Of a stretch of DNA of 44,606 nt, positions 1-7,446 are shown one piece after another (position 1 is the stretch's first letter; every line of letters begins with the position of its first letter). The notes under the pieces are model-generated. The model worked only from the letters and a program-made list of their open reading frames with translations. It had not been told where the DNA came from and ran no database searches. The DNA is from an uncultured Clostridia bacterium. Lineage in GTDB: Bacteria; Bacillota_I; Bacilli_A; RF39; UBA660. The stretch spans positions 1-44,606 of the forward strand of contig CANRVH010000008.1 in assembly GCA_947643225.1 (NCBI GenBank), in the 5' to 3' direction. Made by a program: the position numbers and the translations under genes.

Positions 1-30
1 AATATGTGGCATTTATAACTATGAATTAAA

Positions 31-921
31 CTAGTTATCGAACAGGTCTAATATAGAATTGATTTGCTTAATTTTCATATCACTATCTTCTTCATTATCA
101 TATAGTGTATTAGAATTGGAATTTAATCTATAAATTCTAGTTTGTGTTGGATCTAAATAATAATCTTCTCCATTATATCTTGAATAACATATTACATGAT
201 TTCCAACCATCTTTTCGATAGAATTCTTCTCTTCTTGCTTATAAGAAAACTCTGCATATTTCTCTTGCTTTTCCATTTCATCAATAAGTGCATTCAAAAA
301 ACAATTAGTTCTTTCATCAATTATATGTTTTTTAACCCATTCTCTAAGTTCATTATAAGAAAAATTTTGTTGCTCTGTAAAATTTATATTTACATTATAA
401 GTCCTATAATAACAACCAAGATTATATGCCTCTATTCCATAATCATTTAAAATATCTTTAAACATAGAAGAAATATGGCGACATACTCCTTTGCCCATAA
501 TAATATTAGTACCACTTATTGCATTTATATCTCTCGCTTCTTCTCCACTAAACTGAAATTCTTTACCTTTTGATAAATATCCCTTATATAATAAATAATT
601 AAACATTGTATAAATTTGGATTGGATTATTTAATTCAAAATCTTTATTCATTTTATTGTAGTTTTGAATAAATTGTTGATAAAACGTTCTAATTTCACTC
701 ATATCTTTTGTATGAAGTTTAGCATTTGATAAAACCAACCCAAAATATGCTACTAAAGATGCACTATATATGATATCTAAAGAATTATTAAGTATTGGAT
801 ATTGTTCCGTAAAAATATTTGAAATCGCAGTCCAAAATCCAATAGAACCAAAACTATTTTGTATTTTTTGATAAGTACTATAATTTATTTTATTACAAAC
901 TTGATAAAATTTATTTTCCAT
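31..921 (-). CDS. Transglutaminase-like (papain-fold) protein, function unknown
   Basis: The 296-residue product has no clear signal peptide. What can be seen is a possible transglutaminase-like triad: Cys147 in GKGVCRHIS at the start of a helix, His242 in NHVICY and Asp257 in YYLDPT. The order and setting (Cys before a helix, His on a strand, Asp in a following Y-x-D-P turn) match the transglutaminase-core superfamily, often peptidases or amidases in bacteria. Residues 1-135 look helical and carry no motif I recognise. It lies 3' of a tyrosine recombinase on the same strand, so it may be cargo of an integrated element running off the left edge. The substrate cannot be inferred. Fold assignment is inference from motifs; gene reality is likely given the long uninterrupted frame. 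Confidence 0.6.
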   Translation of the reverse strand: MENKFYQVCNKINYSTYQKIQNSFGSIGFWTAISNIFTEQYPILNNSLDIIYSASLVAYFGLVLSNAKLHTKDMSEIRTFYQQFIQNYNKMNKDFELNNPIQIYTMFNYLLYKGYLSKGKEFQFSGEEARDINAISGTNIIMGKGVCRHISSMFKDILNDYGIEAYNLGCYYRTYNVNINFTEQQNFSYNELREWVKKHIIDERTNCFLNALIDEMEKQEKYAEFSYKQEEKNSIEKMVGNHVICYSRYNGEDYYLDPTQTRIYRLNSNSNTLYDNEEDSDMKIKQINSILDLFDN

Positions 922-1191
922 AGAAAATTCCCCCTCTTTGATTAGTGGCTATAATACCATAAATAAAAAGAAATTGCAAATTTGATCTTCTCAACTAATA
1001 ATTTTATAACACTAGTTTATTTATCTTTTAAAGAATTTTTTAAGTATATTTCACTCTGCTAATATATATTGTTAGAGAACTATAACAATTATAGTCCTTT
1101 TATGACAAATGGGTTAATACTAGATACTTGATATGTTTCTTCAATATTAAATACTATACTTCATCACCTTTTCCTTTTATTGCATAATAAA

Positions 1192-1212
1192 AAGAGCTAA
1201 ATTCTAGCTCTT
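1192..1212 (-). terminator. Intrinsic terminator after the 75-residue ORF
   Basis: An 8-bp perfect stem (AAGAGCTA / TAGCTCTT, 5-nt loop) is followed on the minus strand by a T-rich tract. Its inner arm overlaps the stop codon of the upstream gene, a compaction seen repeatedly in this window. Confidence 0.75.
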
Positions 1213-1438
1213 AACAAATATCAATTTCATCTTTTGAAATAGTAATAATTCCATTTTCAAAATCTATATCTCCCCATTTTAAATTTCTTATCTCCTTCCA
1301 TGAACATTCTGCATCTTCCTTTAATAATCTTAGTTGGTTATATAATTCTTGATTATCTCCAAAATATTTTATAAATTCTATATAATCAAGTGCTTCTAAC
1401 TGATCTTTATTTTCTATAATTTTTTTTAAATCTTTCAT
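1211..1438 (-). CDS. Small protein, possible tyrosine-recombinase remnant
   Basis: A 75-residue ORF directly downstream of, and co-oriented with, the integrase gene. Its C-terminal part (EIRNLKWGDIDFENGIITI) resembles the strand segment after the first catalytic Arg of tyrosine recombinases; the adjacent integrase has LTWEDINLEKKTLRV in that position. The Arg itself is not preserved, as CSW stands where GLR would be expected. It could be a decayed integrase fragment or an unrelated small element protein. It has its own terminator, which supports transcription. Function is not assigned. Confidence 0.4.
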   Translation of the reverse strand: MKDLKKIIENKDQLEALDYIEFIKYFGDNQELYNQLRLLKEDAECSWKEIRNLKWGDIDFENGIITISKDEIDIC

Positions 1439-1488
1439 TTTTTCTCCTTTATTATTAATTATATAATATATTGATTATTAAGACAAAA

Positions 1489-2781
1489 TTAATTAATCAG
1501 TAAACTTAATGGTTTTGCAAAATTTTCAAATTTACTAACAATTTCTTCTTCCATCTTTGTAGTAACTCTTACATAAATATTGTAAGTCGTCTTAATTGTA
1601 CTATGACCTAATCTTTTTGAAACAGCTTTTATATCTGCTCCTGCTTCAATTAATCTTTTAGCATGTGTATCTCTAAAATCATGAAATCTACAAGGTATTC
1701 CTAATTCATAATGTATTACTTTAAATGGATATTTAACGCTATCTGTACCTTCAAAGATGCCATTATTTTTTAGAAATACCAAATGAGCTTCTGGTAAAGC
1801 AACATCTATTTCGGCAGGAACACTTATTATTTTTATTTCATTTTTCTTAGTATAAGGATTTTTTACTTCTTTTTTATAATGTTTCATATATGAGTCACCA
1901 TAATGTTCTGCAAATATTTCTTGCTCTTTCTTAAATTTTTTTAAAGAATTTACTAAAGTATCTCCTATATCTATAGTTCTATAACTACTAAGAGTTTTAC
2001 AAGTACCAAAGTACCAAACTGTTGCTGTCTGTCCTTCAATCAATCTCTTTTTAGTACCACCAGATTGATTCTTTTTTAAAATATTACGATCAACACGTAA
2101 AGTCTTTTTTTCAAGATTTATATCTTCCCATGTCAAACCAAACACTTCTGAAAGTCTAAGTCCTGTGTAATATGCTGTTAAAAAAGCATAGTAAACACAG
2201 CGATTATTTTTTACTCTATTTAAAATTTTTTCTATTTCTTCCTCTGTAAAAATATGTGCTGGATCTTCATCTGGAACGTCATACCTTGGTACTTTAACCT
2301 TTATTGAAGGATTAATCTTAATAAAATCTACTCCATCACTACTTGCATAATTAAAAGAATTTTTTATTACTTTTAATATGTTTTTTAGATAATTTTTTGA
2401 ATAACTATTGTTTATAAATAAATCATTCATAAATTTTTGTAGTGTTGCTCTTGTTATCTTTGATAATAAATAATGACCTAACTTTGGTTTTATATGAATT
2501 CTAATTAATCTTTCATAACTTTCTATAGTATGATATTTTAAATTGATTTGACAATATTCCTTCATCCAATAATCTAAATAATCACTATATGAAATTTCAG
2601 ATGGTTTAAATGTTAACCCTGTTTGCATATACTCAGAATATGCTTTAATACCTTCTCTTTCTGCTTCTAACCTTGTCTTAAATCCACTTTTGTTTTGGAA
2701 TTTTCGTTTTCCATTAACTCTTGCTATTTCAAATTGGTATTGATACACCTTCCCTCTTTTTTGAACATTTACTTTTCCCAT
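1489..2781 (-). CDS. int: Tyrosine recombinase / phage-type integrase
   Basis: This 430-residue integrase catalyses site-specific recombination of a mobile element. It has the usual three-part layout: an N-terminal arm-binding region (about 1-60), a SAM-like core-binding domain (about 65-160) and a catalytic domain (about 175-415). Catalytic residues are visible: Arg209 (TGLRLSE), a likely Lys262, His367 and Arg370 (HDFRDTH), His393 (LGHSTI) and the nucleophile Tyr403. Length and layout fit integrases of Gram-positive integrative conjugative elements and phages. It looks intact. The region between its start and secA carries repeated TGCAAACA motifs and a perfect inverted repeat, so the attachment site probably lies there and the element extends to the left. 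No excisionase is seen in the window. Confidence 0.92.
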   Translation of the reverse strand: MGKVNVQKRGKVYQYQFEIARVNGKRKFQNKSGFKTRLEAEREGIKAYSEYMQTGLTFKPSEISYSDYLDYWMKEYCQINLKYHTIESYERLIRIHIKPKLGHYLLSKITRATLQKFMNDLFINNSYSKNYLKNILKVIKNSFNYASSDGVDFIKINPSIKVKVPRYDVPDEDPAHIFTEEEIEKILNRVKNNRCVYYAFLTAYYTGLRLSEVFGLTWEDINLEKKTLRVDRNILKKNQSGGTKKRLIEGQTATVWYFGTCKTLSSYRTIDIGDTLVNSLKKFKKEQEIFAEHYGDSYMKHYKKEVKNPYTKKNEIKIISVPAEIDVALPEAHLVFLKNNGIFEGTDSVKYPFKVIHYELGIPCRFHDFRDTHAKRLIEAGADIKAVSKRLGHSTIKTTYNIYVRVTTKMEEEIVSKFENFAKPLSLLIN

Positions 2782-2822
2782 TGTACTTCCTCCTTCATTT
2801 TTCTCTTGAGGGAGGGGGATAA

Positions 2823-2852
2823 AAAAACACTAGCATAGATGCTAGTGTTTTT
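2823..2852. terminator. Perfect hairpin with A/T tracts, bidirectional terminator
   Basis: A 14-bp perfect inverted repeat (AAAAACACTAGCAT and its complement) around a 2-nt centre is flanked by A and T tracts, so it can terminate transcription from either side. It separates secA from the integrase gene and lies about 160 bp beyond the secA stop codon. Confidence 0.7.
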
Positions 2853-2863
2853 GTTTACAAATT

Positions 2864-3006
2864 TGTTTGCAATAAGAAATTCCTTTATTTATAAGGGTTT
2901 GCAGCCTATTTTTGCAAACATTTGAATTTTATGCAAACATTTTGCAAACATTTTAACTGTTTTCCTTATTTCGTGATACTTTTATTATCTCACAAACCCT
3001 TATAAA
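2864..3006. other. Probable recombination attachment region (arm and core-like repeats)
   Basis: Three direct copies of TGCAAACATTT lie at 2913-2923, 2932-2942 and 2943-2953. An inverted TGTTTGCA is at 2864-2871 and a partial GTTTGCA at 2897-2903. A 14-bp perfect inverted repeat, TTTATAAGGGTTTG (2888-2901) and its complement (2993-3006), encloses the cluster, with the outer copy ending five bases from the secA stop codon. Clustered short repeats beside an integrase gene are typical of arm-type integrase binding sites. That this is the att site is inference; the other junction is outside the window. Confidence 0.5.
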
Positions 3007-3011
3007 CACTA

Positions 3012-5507
3012 CTATTTACCACAGCAATTTTTATACTTTCTTCCAGACCCACATGTGCATGGATCATTACGACCTATTTTTTTTGTACGAGTAGGTTTTT
3101 TCTTTAATGTAGTTGTCTTATCTTCATTTGTCATCATTTTTTCTTTCTTTACTTCTTTTCTTTCAATATTTTGATGGATTTCTGCTTTTAATAAGAAAAT
3201 CGTTATATCTTTATCTATTTTTTGTAACATCGAGTCAAACATATCAAATCCTTCTACAGTGTAAGCATGTAAAGGATCTTCTTGTCCATATCCTCTTAAG
3301 TAAATTCCTTCTCTTAAATGTGACATGGTATTAATATGCTCCATCCAGTAATTATCAATTACTTGTAGAGTTATCGCTTTTTCAAATTCGTCTTTCACTT
3401 CATCTGGAATAGAAGATATTTTTTCTTCGTATTCTTTTTCTACCTGTTTATATAATTGATCAATGATTTCTTCTTTATCCAGTGTTTCAATATCTTTTTT
3501 CTTTATATCCCTTTTGAGAAGGTTTTCATTAGCAAATTCAATAATTTCTTCAAAGTCATCATCATTTAGTTCGTTATCTATTTGGTAATGGGATAGAATC
3601 AGATCTTCAATATGATGTCTAAAAGTATCTAATGTTTCTTGATGAATAGAATCACTATCTAAAATATGATTTCTTCTATCATAAATAATTTCTCTTTGAT
3701 TATTGATTACATCATCATATTGTAATAATTGTTTACGAATATCAAAGTTATTTCCTTCAACACGGGCTTGTGCTGTTCCAATTGATTTGGTAATTGTCTT
3801 ACTTCTAATTGCTTGATCACCTATTCCCATAGATTCCATCATTATTTTAATTCTATCTGATCCAAAACGAACCATTAACTCATCTTCCATAGAAACGAAA
3901 AACTGAGTATAACCAGGATCTCCTTGTCGTCCCGAACGTCCTCTTAACTGATTATCAATACGACGTGATTCATGTCGCTCTGTACCAACTACACATAATC
4001 CTCCTATTTCTCTTATTTCATCTGATAGTTTAATATCCGTCCCACGACCAGCCATGTTGGTAGCAATGGTTACTGATTTATGTTGGCCTATTTTAGAAAT
4101 TATCTCAGCTTCACGTTCATGGTTTTTGGCATTCAATACTTCATGAGGAATATGAGCCTGTTTTAGCATACTACTAATTAACTCACTTGTTTCAATAGCA
4201 ATAGTACCAATTAGTACTGGTTGACCTTCCTCGTATTTCTGTTTAACAAAATTGATAATGGCTTTGTATTTTGCTCCTTTATTAGCATAAACTAAGTCAG
4301 CAGCATCAATACGAGCAATTTCCTTATTTGTTGGAATTTGAATAACATACATATTATAAATATTTCTAAATTCTTCTTCTTCTGTTTTAGCTGTACCTGT
4401 CATACCAGATAATTTACTATACATTCTAAATAAATTTTGGAATGTTATTTGTGCTAGAGTTTTAGTTTCTTCATTAATTTTAACTCCTTCTTTTGCTTCT
4501 ATTGCTTGATGGAGTCCATCACTATAAGCACGACCTTGCATTAATCTTCCCGTAAATTGATCTACAATTACAATTTCCCCATCTTTTACTACATAATCCA
4601 CATCATTAGCCATTGCATAATTGGCACGTAATGCTTGATTGATAAAATGAACTAATGTAGCATTGTTAATATCGTATAAATTTTTTACATGAAATACTTT
4701 TTCTGCTTTTTCTGAGCCTTTATCATTTAAATTAACACTTTTTGTTTTTTCATCATAGATAAATTCATCTTCCTTTTTTAAACTTTTAGCAAAACGATCT
4801 GCCTCTATATAAAGATTGGCACTACTCATTTGTCCACCTGAAATAATTAATGGAGTACGTGCTTCATCGATTAAAACAGAATCCACTTCATCAATAATAG
4901 CAAAATTTAATGGTCTTTGTACTCTTTCTTCCTTATTTACAACCATATTATCTCTTAAGTAATCGAATCCTATTTCATTATTAGTAGAATATAAAATATC
5001 ACAATTATATTGTTCTTGTTTTTCTTTACTTGATAATTCTCTAAGGTTTACCCCTACTGTAAGTCCTAAAAATCGATGAATTCCTCCCATCCAGTTAGCA
5101 TCACGACTTGCTAGATATTCATTAACTGTAATTACATGAACACCTTTTTCGCTTAAGGCGTTTAAGTATGCAGGAAGGACACTGGTTAAGGTTTTTCCCT
5201 CTCCTGTTTTCATCTCAGCAATATTACCATAGTGAATAGCACAAGCTCCTAGTATTTGAACATAGAATGGTTTTTCTCCTATTACTCTAAAGCATGCTTC
5301 ACGAGCTACAGCAAAAGCCTCTACTAACAAATCATCTAAAGTCCTTCCTTTTTTTAACTCTTCCTTAAATTTTTCTGTTTTGGCTTTTAGCTCTGTATCA
5401 GTTAATTTTTGCATTTCTTCATCAAGTTCTATAACTTGATCTGCTAATTTTGAAAACCTTTTTAATTCTTTATATTCATGATCAAATAATTTTTTTAGTA
5501 TGTTCAT
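3012..5507 (-). CDS. secA: SecA preprotein translocase ATPase
   Basis: SecA is the motor ATPase that pushes unfolded preproteins through the SecYEG channel at the membrane. The frame shows the Walker A motif MKTGEGKT near residue 100, the DEAD-type Walker B region (IIDEVDSVLIDEARTP), helicase motifs GMTGTA and MAGRGTDI, and the C-terminal zinc/SecB-binding motif with CTCGSG and NCC. Length from the chosen start is about 831 residues, normal for Bacillota. The frame opens further upstream, but a GAGGAGA ribosome-binding site sits just before the ATG at 5507, so I place the start there (MNILKKLF). It lies downstream of hpf, the usual Bacillus order, but prfB does not follow; an integrated element does. 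Confidence 0.97.
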   Translation of the reverse strand: MNILKKLFDHEYKELKRFSKLADQVIELDEEMQKLTDTELKAKTEKFKEELKKGRTLDDLLVEAFAVAREACFRVIGEKPFYVQILGACAIHYGNIAEMKTGEGKTLTSVLPAYLNALSEKGVHVITVNEYLASRDANWMGGIHRFLGLTVGVNLRELSSKEKQEQYNCDILYSTNNEIGFDYLRDNMVVNKEERVQRPLNFAIIDEVDSVLIDEARTPLIISGGQMSSANLYIEADRFAKSLKKEDEFIYDEKTKSVNLNDKGSEKAEKVFHVKNLYDINNATLVHFINQALRANYAMANDVDYVVKDGEIVIVDQFTGRLMQGRAYSDGLHQAIEAKEGVKINEETKTLAQITFQNLFRMYSKLSGMTGTAKTEEEEFRNIYNMYVIQIPTNKEIARIDAADLVYANKGAKYKAIINFVKQKYEEGQPVLIGTIAIETSELISSMLKQAHIPHEVLNAKNHEREAEIISKIGQHKSVTIATNMAGRGTDIKLSDEIREIGGLCVVGTERHESRRIDNQLRGRSGRQGDPGYTQFFVSMEDELMVRFGSDRIKIMMESMGIGDQAIRSKTITKSIGTAQARVEGNNFDIRKQLLQYDDVINNQREIIYDRRNHILDSDSIHQETLDTFRHHIEDLILSHYQIDNELNDDDFEEIIEFANENLLKRDIKKKDIETLDKEEIIDQLYKQVEKEYEEKISSIPDEVKDEFEKAITLQVIDNYWMEHINTMSHLREGIYLRGYGQEDPLHAYTVEGFDMFDSMLQKIDKDITIFLLKAEIHQNIERKEVKKEKMMTNEDKTTTLKKKPTRTKKIGRNDPCTCGSGRKYKNCCGK

Positions 5508-5540
5508 TTGTATCTCTCCTCTTAACATATTATTTTATCA

Positions 5541-5567
5541 AAAAAGAACCCTAATTTAAAGGGTTTC
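5541..5567 (-). terminator. Intrinsic terminator between hpf and secA
   Basis: On the minus strand the hairpin AAACCCT / AGGGTT is followed by TTTTTT. It separates the hpf transcript from secA. Confidence 0.65.
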
Positions 5568-5600
5568 TGTTTCTTTTCGTCATTTTCCAAGTGAGTGCTT

Positions 5601-6119
5601 TTATTCTGTTGTGATTATTCCATAATTTCCATCTTTTCTTTTGTAAACAACACATGATTTATTTGAATCACTATCTATATACATATAAAATTCATGGTCT
5701 AAAAGTTCCATTTGTAAGATTGCTTCCTCTTCATTCATTGGTTTTACTGATATTGTTTTCCTTTTTATAATTTCTGATTGACTTTTTTCTTCTTCATATT
5801 CTGTATCAACCTTTATATTAATTTTATGTTGTTTAGAAAGTTTTGTTTTATTTTTTCTAATTTGTCTTTCCAATTTATCGATTGCTTTATCTACTGCTTT
5901 ATAAAAGTCTGATTGGCTTTCCTCTGAACGTAATATTATTGATCTGAATGGTATTGTAACTTCTACAATTTGGGTATTTCCTCTAATCTTTACTACTACA
6001 TTTACTCGTATATCATTACTATTTTCTAGATATTTCTCTAGCTTTCCAATTTTTTCTTCAATGTAGTTCTTCATTGAGTCTGTTACTTTTATCTTGTCTC
6101 CCCTAATAATAAATTCCAT
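5601..6119 (-). CDS. hpf: Long-form ribosome hibernation promoting factor
   Basis: This 172-residue protein is the long HPF form that dimerises 70S ribosomes into inactive 100S particles in stationary phase. Residues 1-100 form the S30AE/YfiA domain that occupies the decoding centre (starts MEFIIRGDKIKVTDSMKNYIEEKI). Residues 115-172 match the C-terminal dimerisation domain (KPMNEEEAILQMELLDHEFYM, then VVYKRKDGNYGIITTE). It precedes secA as in Bacillus. A good AGGAGGATGA ribosome-binding site precedes the ATG. Confidence 0.96.
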   Translation of the reverse strand: MEFIIRGDKIKVTDSMKNYIEEKIGKLEKYLENSNDIRVNVVVKIRGNTQIVEVTIPFRSIILRSEESQSDFYKAVDKAIDKLERQIRKNKTKLSKQHKINIKVDTEYEEEKSQSEIIKRKTISVKPMNEEEAILQMELLDHEFYMYIDSDSNKSCVVYKRKDGNYGIITTE

Positions 6120-6166
6120 ATCATCATCCTCCTTAGTTATATTTTAACAGATTTGCATAAAAAAAC

Positions 6167-6186
6167 CAACTATTTTGCAATAGTTG
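6167..6186 (-). terminator. Terminator overlapping the csp stop codon
   Basis: An 8-bp stem (CAACTATT / AATAGTTG, loop TTGC) is followed on the minus strand by a run of T. The stop codon of the cold-shock gene is inside the stem. Confidence 0.75.
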
Positions 6187-6388
6187 ATTCTTTAACTAGA
6201 CTTACATCTAGAGCTTGGAAACCTTTATCTGTATTTACTAATTTGAATTCTACATACTGTCCTTCTGATAATGTTTTGTACCCATCTAAATTGATAGCAG
6301 AATAATGAACAAAGATATCCTCATTTTCTTTATATTCTATGAAACCATATCCTTTTTCATTATTGAACCATTTTACACGGCCAACCAT
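6170..6388 (-). CDS. csp: Cold-shock domain protein
   Basis: A 72-residue single-OB-fold RNA chaperone. Both RNA-binding motifs are present: RNP1 (KGYGFIEY, about 13-20) and RNP2 (DIFVHYS, about 25-31), and the start MVGRVKWFN is standard apart from MxxGxVKWF spacing. It would bind single-stranded RNA and relieve structure, not only in the cold. The roughly 200-base upstream region is long and T/A-rich, as is common for csp leaders, but I cannot define a promoter or thermosensor. Paralogue identity (CspA/B/C/D) cannot be told. Confidence 0.95.
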   Translation of the reverse strand: MVGRVKWFNNEKGYGFIEYKENEDIFVHYSAINLDGYKTLSEGQYVEFKLVNTDKGFQALDVSLVKESTIAK

Positions 6389-6644
6389 AATTACACCTCA
6401 CCTTCTTACCTCTTTTTTACAGTTAACTGAATATATATTTGCTTGTGCGCATATCTAGTGTATCAAATTTCTACCGCTTGTGTATACCAAATCCGTGAAT
6501 TGTATATTTTAAACCTTTTTTAGTTTTTATCTTGTGGTATTTTTTTATTTTTTTCATTTTAATCCCTGAAAATTTTCAATTCTGTTTTTCCTATTTATAT
6601 TTTATATTATGTTTGGTTATAATGAAACTCGTGAGGTTGGTAGT
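6389..6644. promoter_or_regulatory. Divergent csp / agrB control region
   Basis: This 256-base stretch holds no gene. A TATAAT at 6618-6623 lies about 20 bases before the GTG start I choose for agrB and may be its -10 box; no good -35 is visible. There is a palindrome TGAAAATTTTCA at 6567-6578. A palindromic ACAGTTAACTG at 6419-6429 resembles one half of LytTR-type (AgrA) sites, but no second half at the usual spacing is seen. Confidence 0.35.
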
Positions 6645-7247
6645 GTGAAAGAAAGATTTTTAGAAAACTCTATTAATTTAATAACTAAGTACCAAAAAAT
6701 TAGTGAAGGTGATATTCTCAAACTAAGATATGGATTAGAAGGGTTATATTTAACTTTCACTAAAATAATTGTTATCTTTTTACTAGCGATTATTTTAGGA
6801 ATCTTTAAAGAAATCTTAATATTACTGTTTTTGTTTAATATTATTAGATTTACTGGTTTTGGTTTTCATGCCAAGAAAAGTTCAGAATGTTTAATTCTAT
6901 CTACTATATCTTTTATTGTTTTTCCATTCTTATTATTAAATTTAGATTTTTCAAAGGAAATAATATTAATAATAGGAATTCTTGGTACTATATATCTATT
7001 CTTTTATGCTCCTGCTGACACAATAAAAAGGCCTCTACCTAATAAGAAGAAGAGGATTATTAGAAAAGCTGTTACAGTAATAACAGGAATAATTTTTACA
7101 GCTTTAGCTTTGATATTAAATCATGATAGTATTTCTATTTTGTTTATTATTGCTATTGTTATAGAGGATATTATGGTTAGTCCTCTAACTTATAAGATTT
7201 TTGGTCAACCATATAGAAATTATCTAAATTATCAAAAATTGGCTTAA
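6645..7247 (+). CDS. agrB: AgrB, autoinducer prepeptide-processing membrane protease
   Basis: AgrB is the multi-pass membrane cysteine protease that cuts AgrD at its C-terminal side and closes the thiolactone ring. The catalytic motif is visible as GFHAKKSSEC: the His and Cys are spaced as in the staphylococcal enzyme. Several hydrophobic segments flank it, and the cationic stretch IKRPLPNKKKRIIRK matches the conserved loop. I start at the GTG at 6645: GAGG lies 8 bases upstream and the product then aligns with AgrB N-termini. An in-frame ATG at 6609 has no ribosome-binding site and overlaps the candidate -10. agrD follows 46 bases downstream on the same strand, whereas agrA and agrC run convergently. 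Confidence 0.93.
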   Translation: MKERFLENSINLITKYQKISEGDILKLRYGLEGLYLTFTKIIVIFLLAIILGIFKEILILLFLFNIIRFTGFGFHAKKSSECLILSTISFIVFPFLLLNLDFSKEIILIIGILGTIYLFFYAPADTIKRPLPNKKKRIIRKAVTVITGIIFTALALILNHDSISILFIIAIVIEDIMVSPLTYKIFGQPYRNYLNYQKLA

Positions 7248-7293
7248 TATCAGAAATGATATTTAGTAATATATAAAATTTAAGGAGGATATA

Positions 7294-7413
7294 ATGAAAT
7301 TATTATCAAAAGTTATGGCAGCAGTTGCAATGCTTGTTGTGGGAAGTGCTAGTATGGGGTGTGTAATGTTTTTATGTGATGAACCTCAAGCACTAAACTC
7401 AATTATGGATTAA
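7294..7413 (+). CDS. agrD: AgrD, autoinducing peptide precursor
   Basis: A 39-codon ORF with a strong AAGGAGG site 5 bases before its ATG. The product has the three AgrD parts: an N-terminal hydrophobic/amphipathic helix (MKLLSKVMAAVAMLVVG), a central signal segment (SASMGCVMFL) and a charged tail (CDEPQALNSIMD). The core G-C-V-M-F-L followed by DEP closely parallels the Listeria precursor (A-C-F-M-F-V before YEP). The likely product is a five-membered ring C-V-M-F-L closed from Cys23 to Leu27; N-terminal trimming is uncertain. The extra Cys28 right after the cleavage point is unusual. Confidence 0.88.
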   Translation: MKLLSKVMAAVAMLVVGSASMGCVMFLCDEPQALNSIMD

Positions 7414-7420
7414 ATCATTA

Positions 7421-7446
7421 AAGGACACAATTTAGTGTTCTTTTTA
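7421..7446. terminator. Terminator between convergent agrD and agrC
   Basis: Stem AAGGACAC / GTGTTCTT (one G-U pair, 6-nt loop) followed by TTTT on the plus strand ends agrBD. The flanking A tract lets it act on the minus strand for agrC too. It overlaps the last codons of agrC. A second copy is at 8972-8997. Confidence 0.75.

Noticed and set aside
196-450. Hydrophobic plus-strand ORF antisense to the transglutaminase-like gene
   Set aside because: Shadow frame of an AT-rich gene: Phe/Ile/Leu-rich with no ribosome-binding site. The same holds for other long antisense frames in agrC, secA and prfA.
6419-6429. AgrA (LytTR) binding site upstream of agrB
   Set aside because: Only one half-site-like palindrome is seen and it is far from the start, nearer csp.
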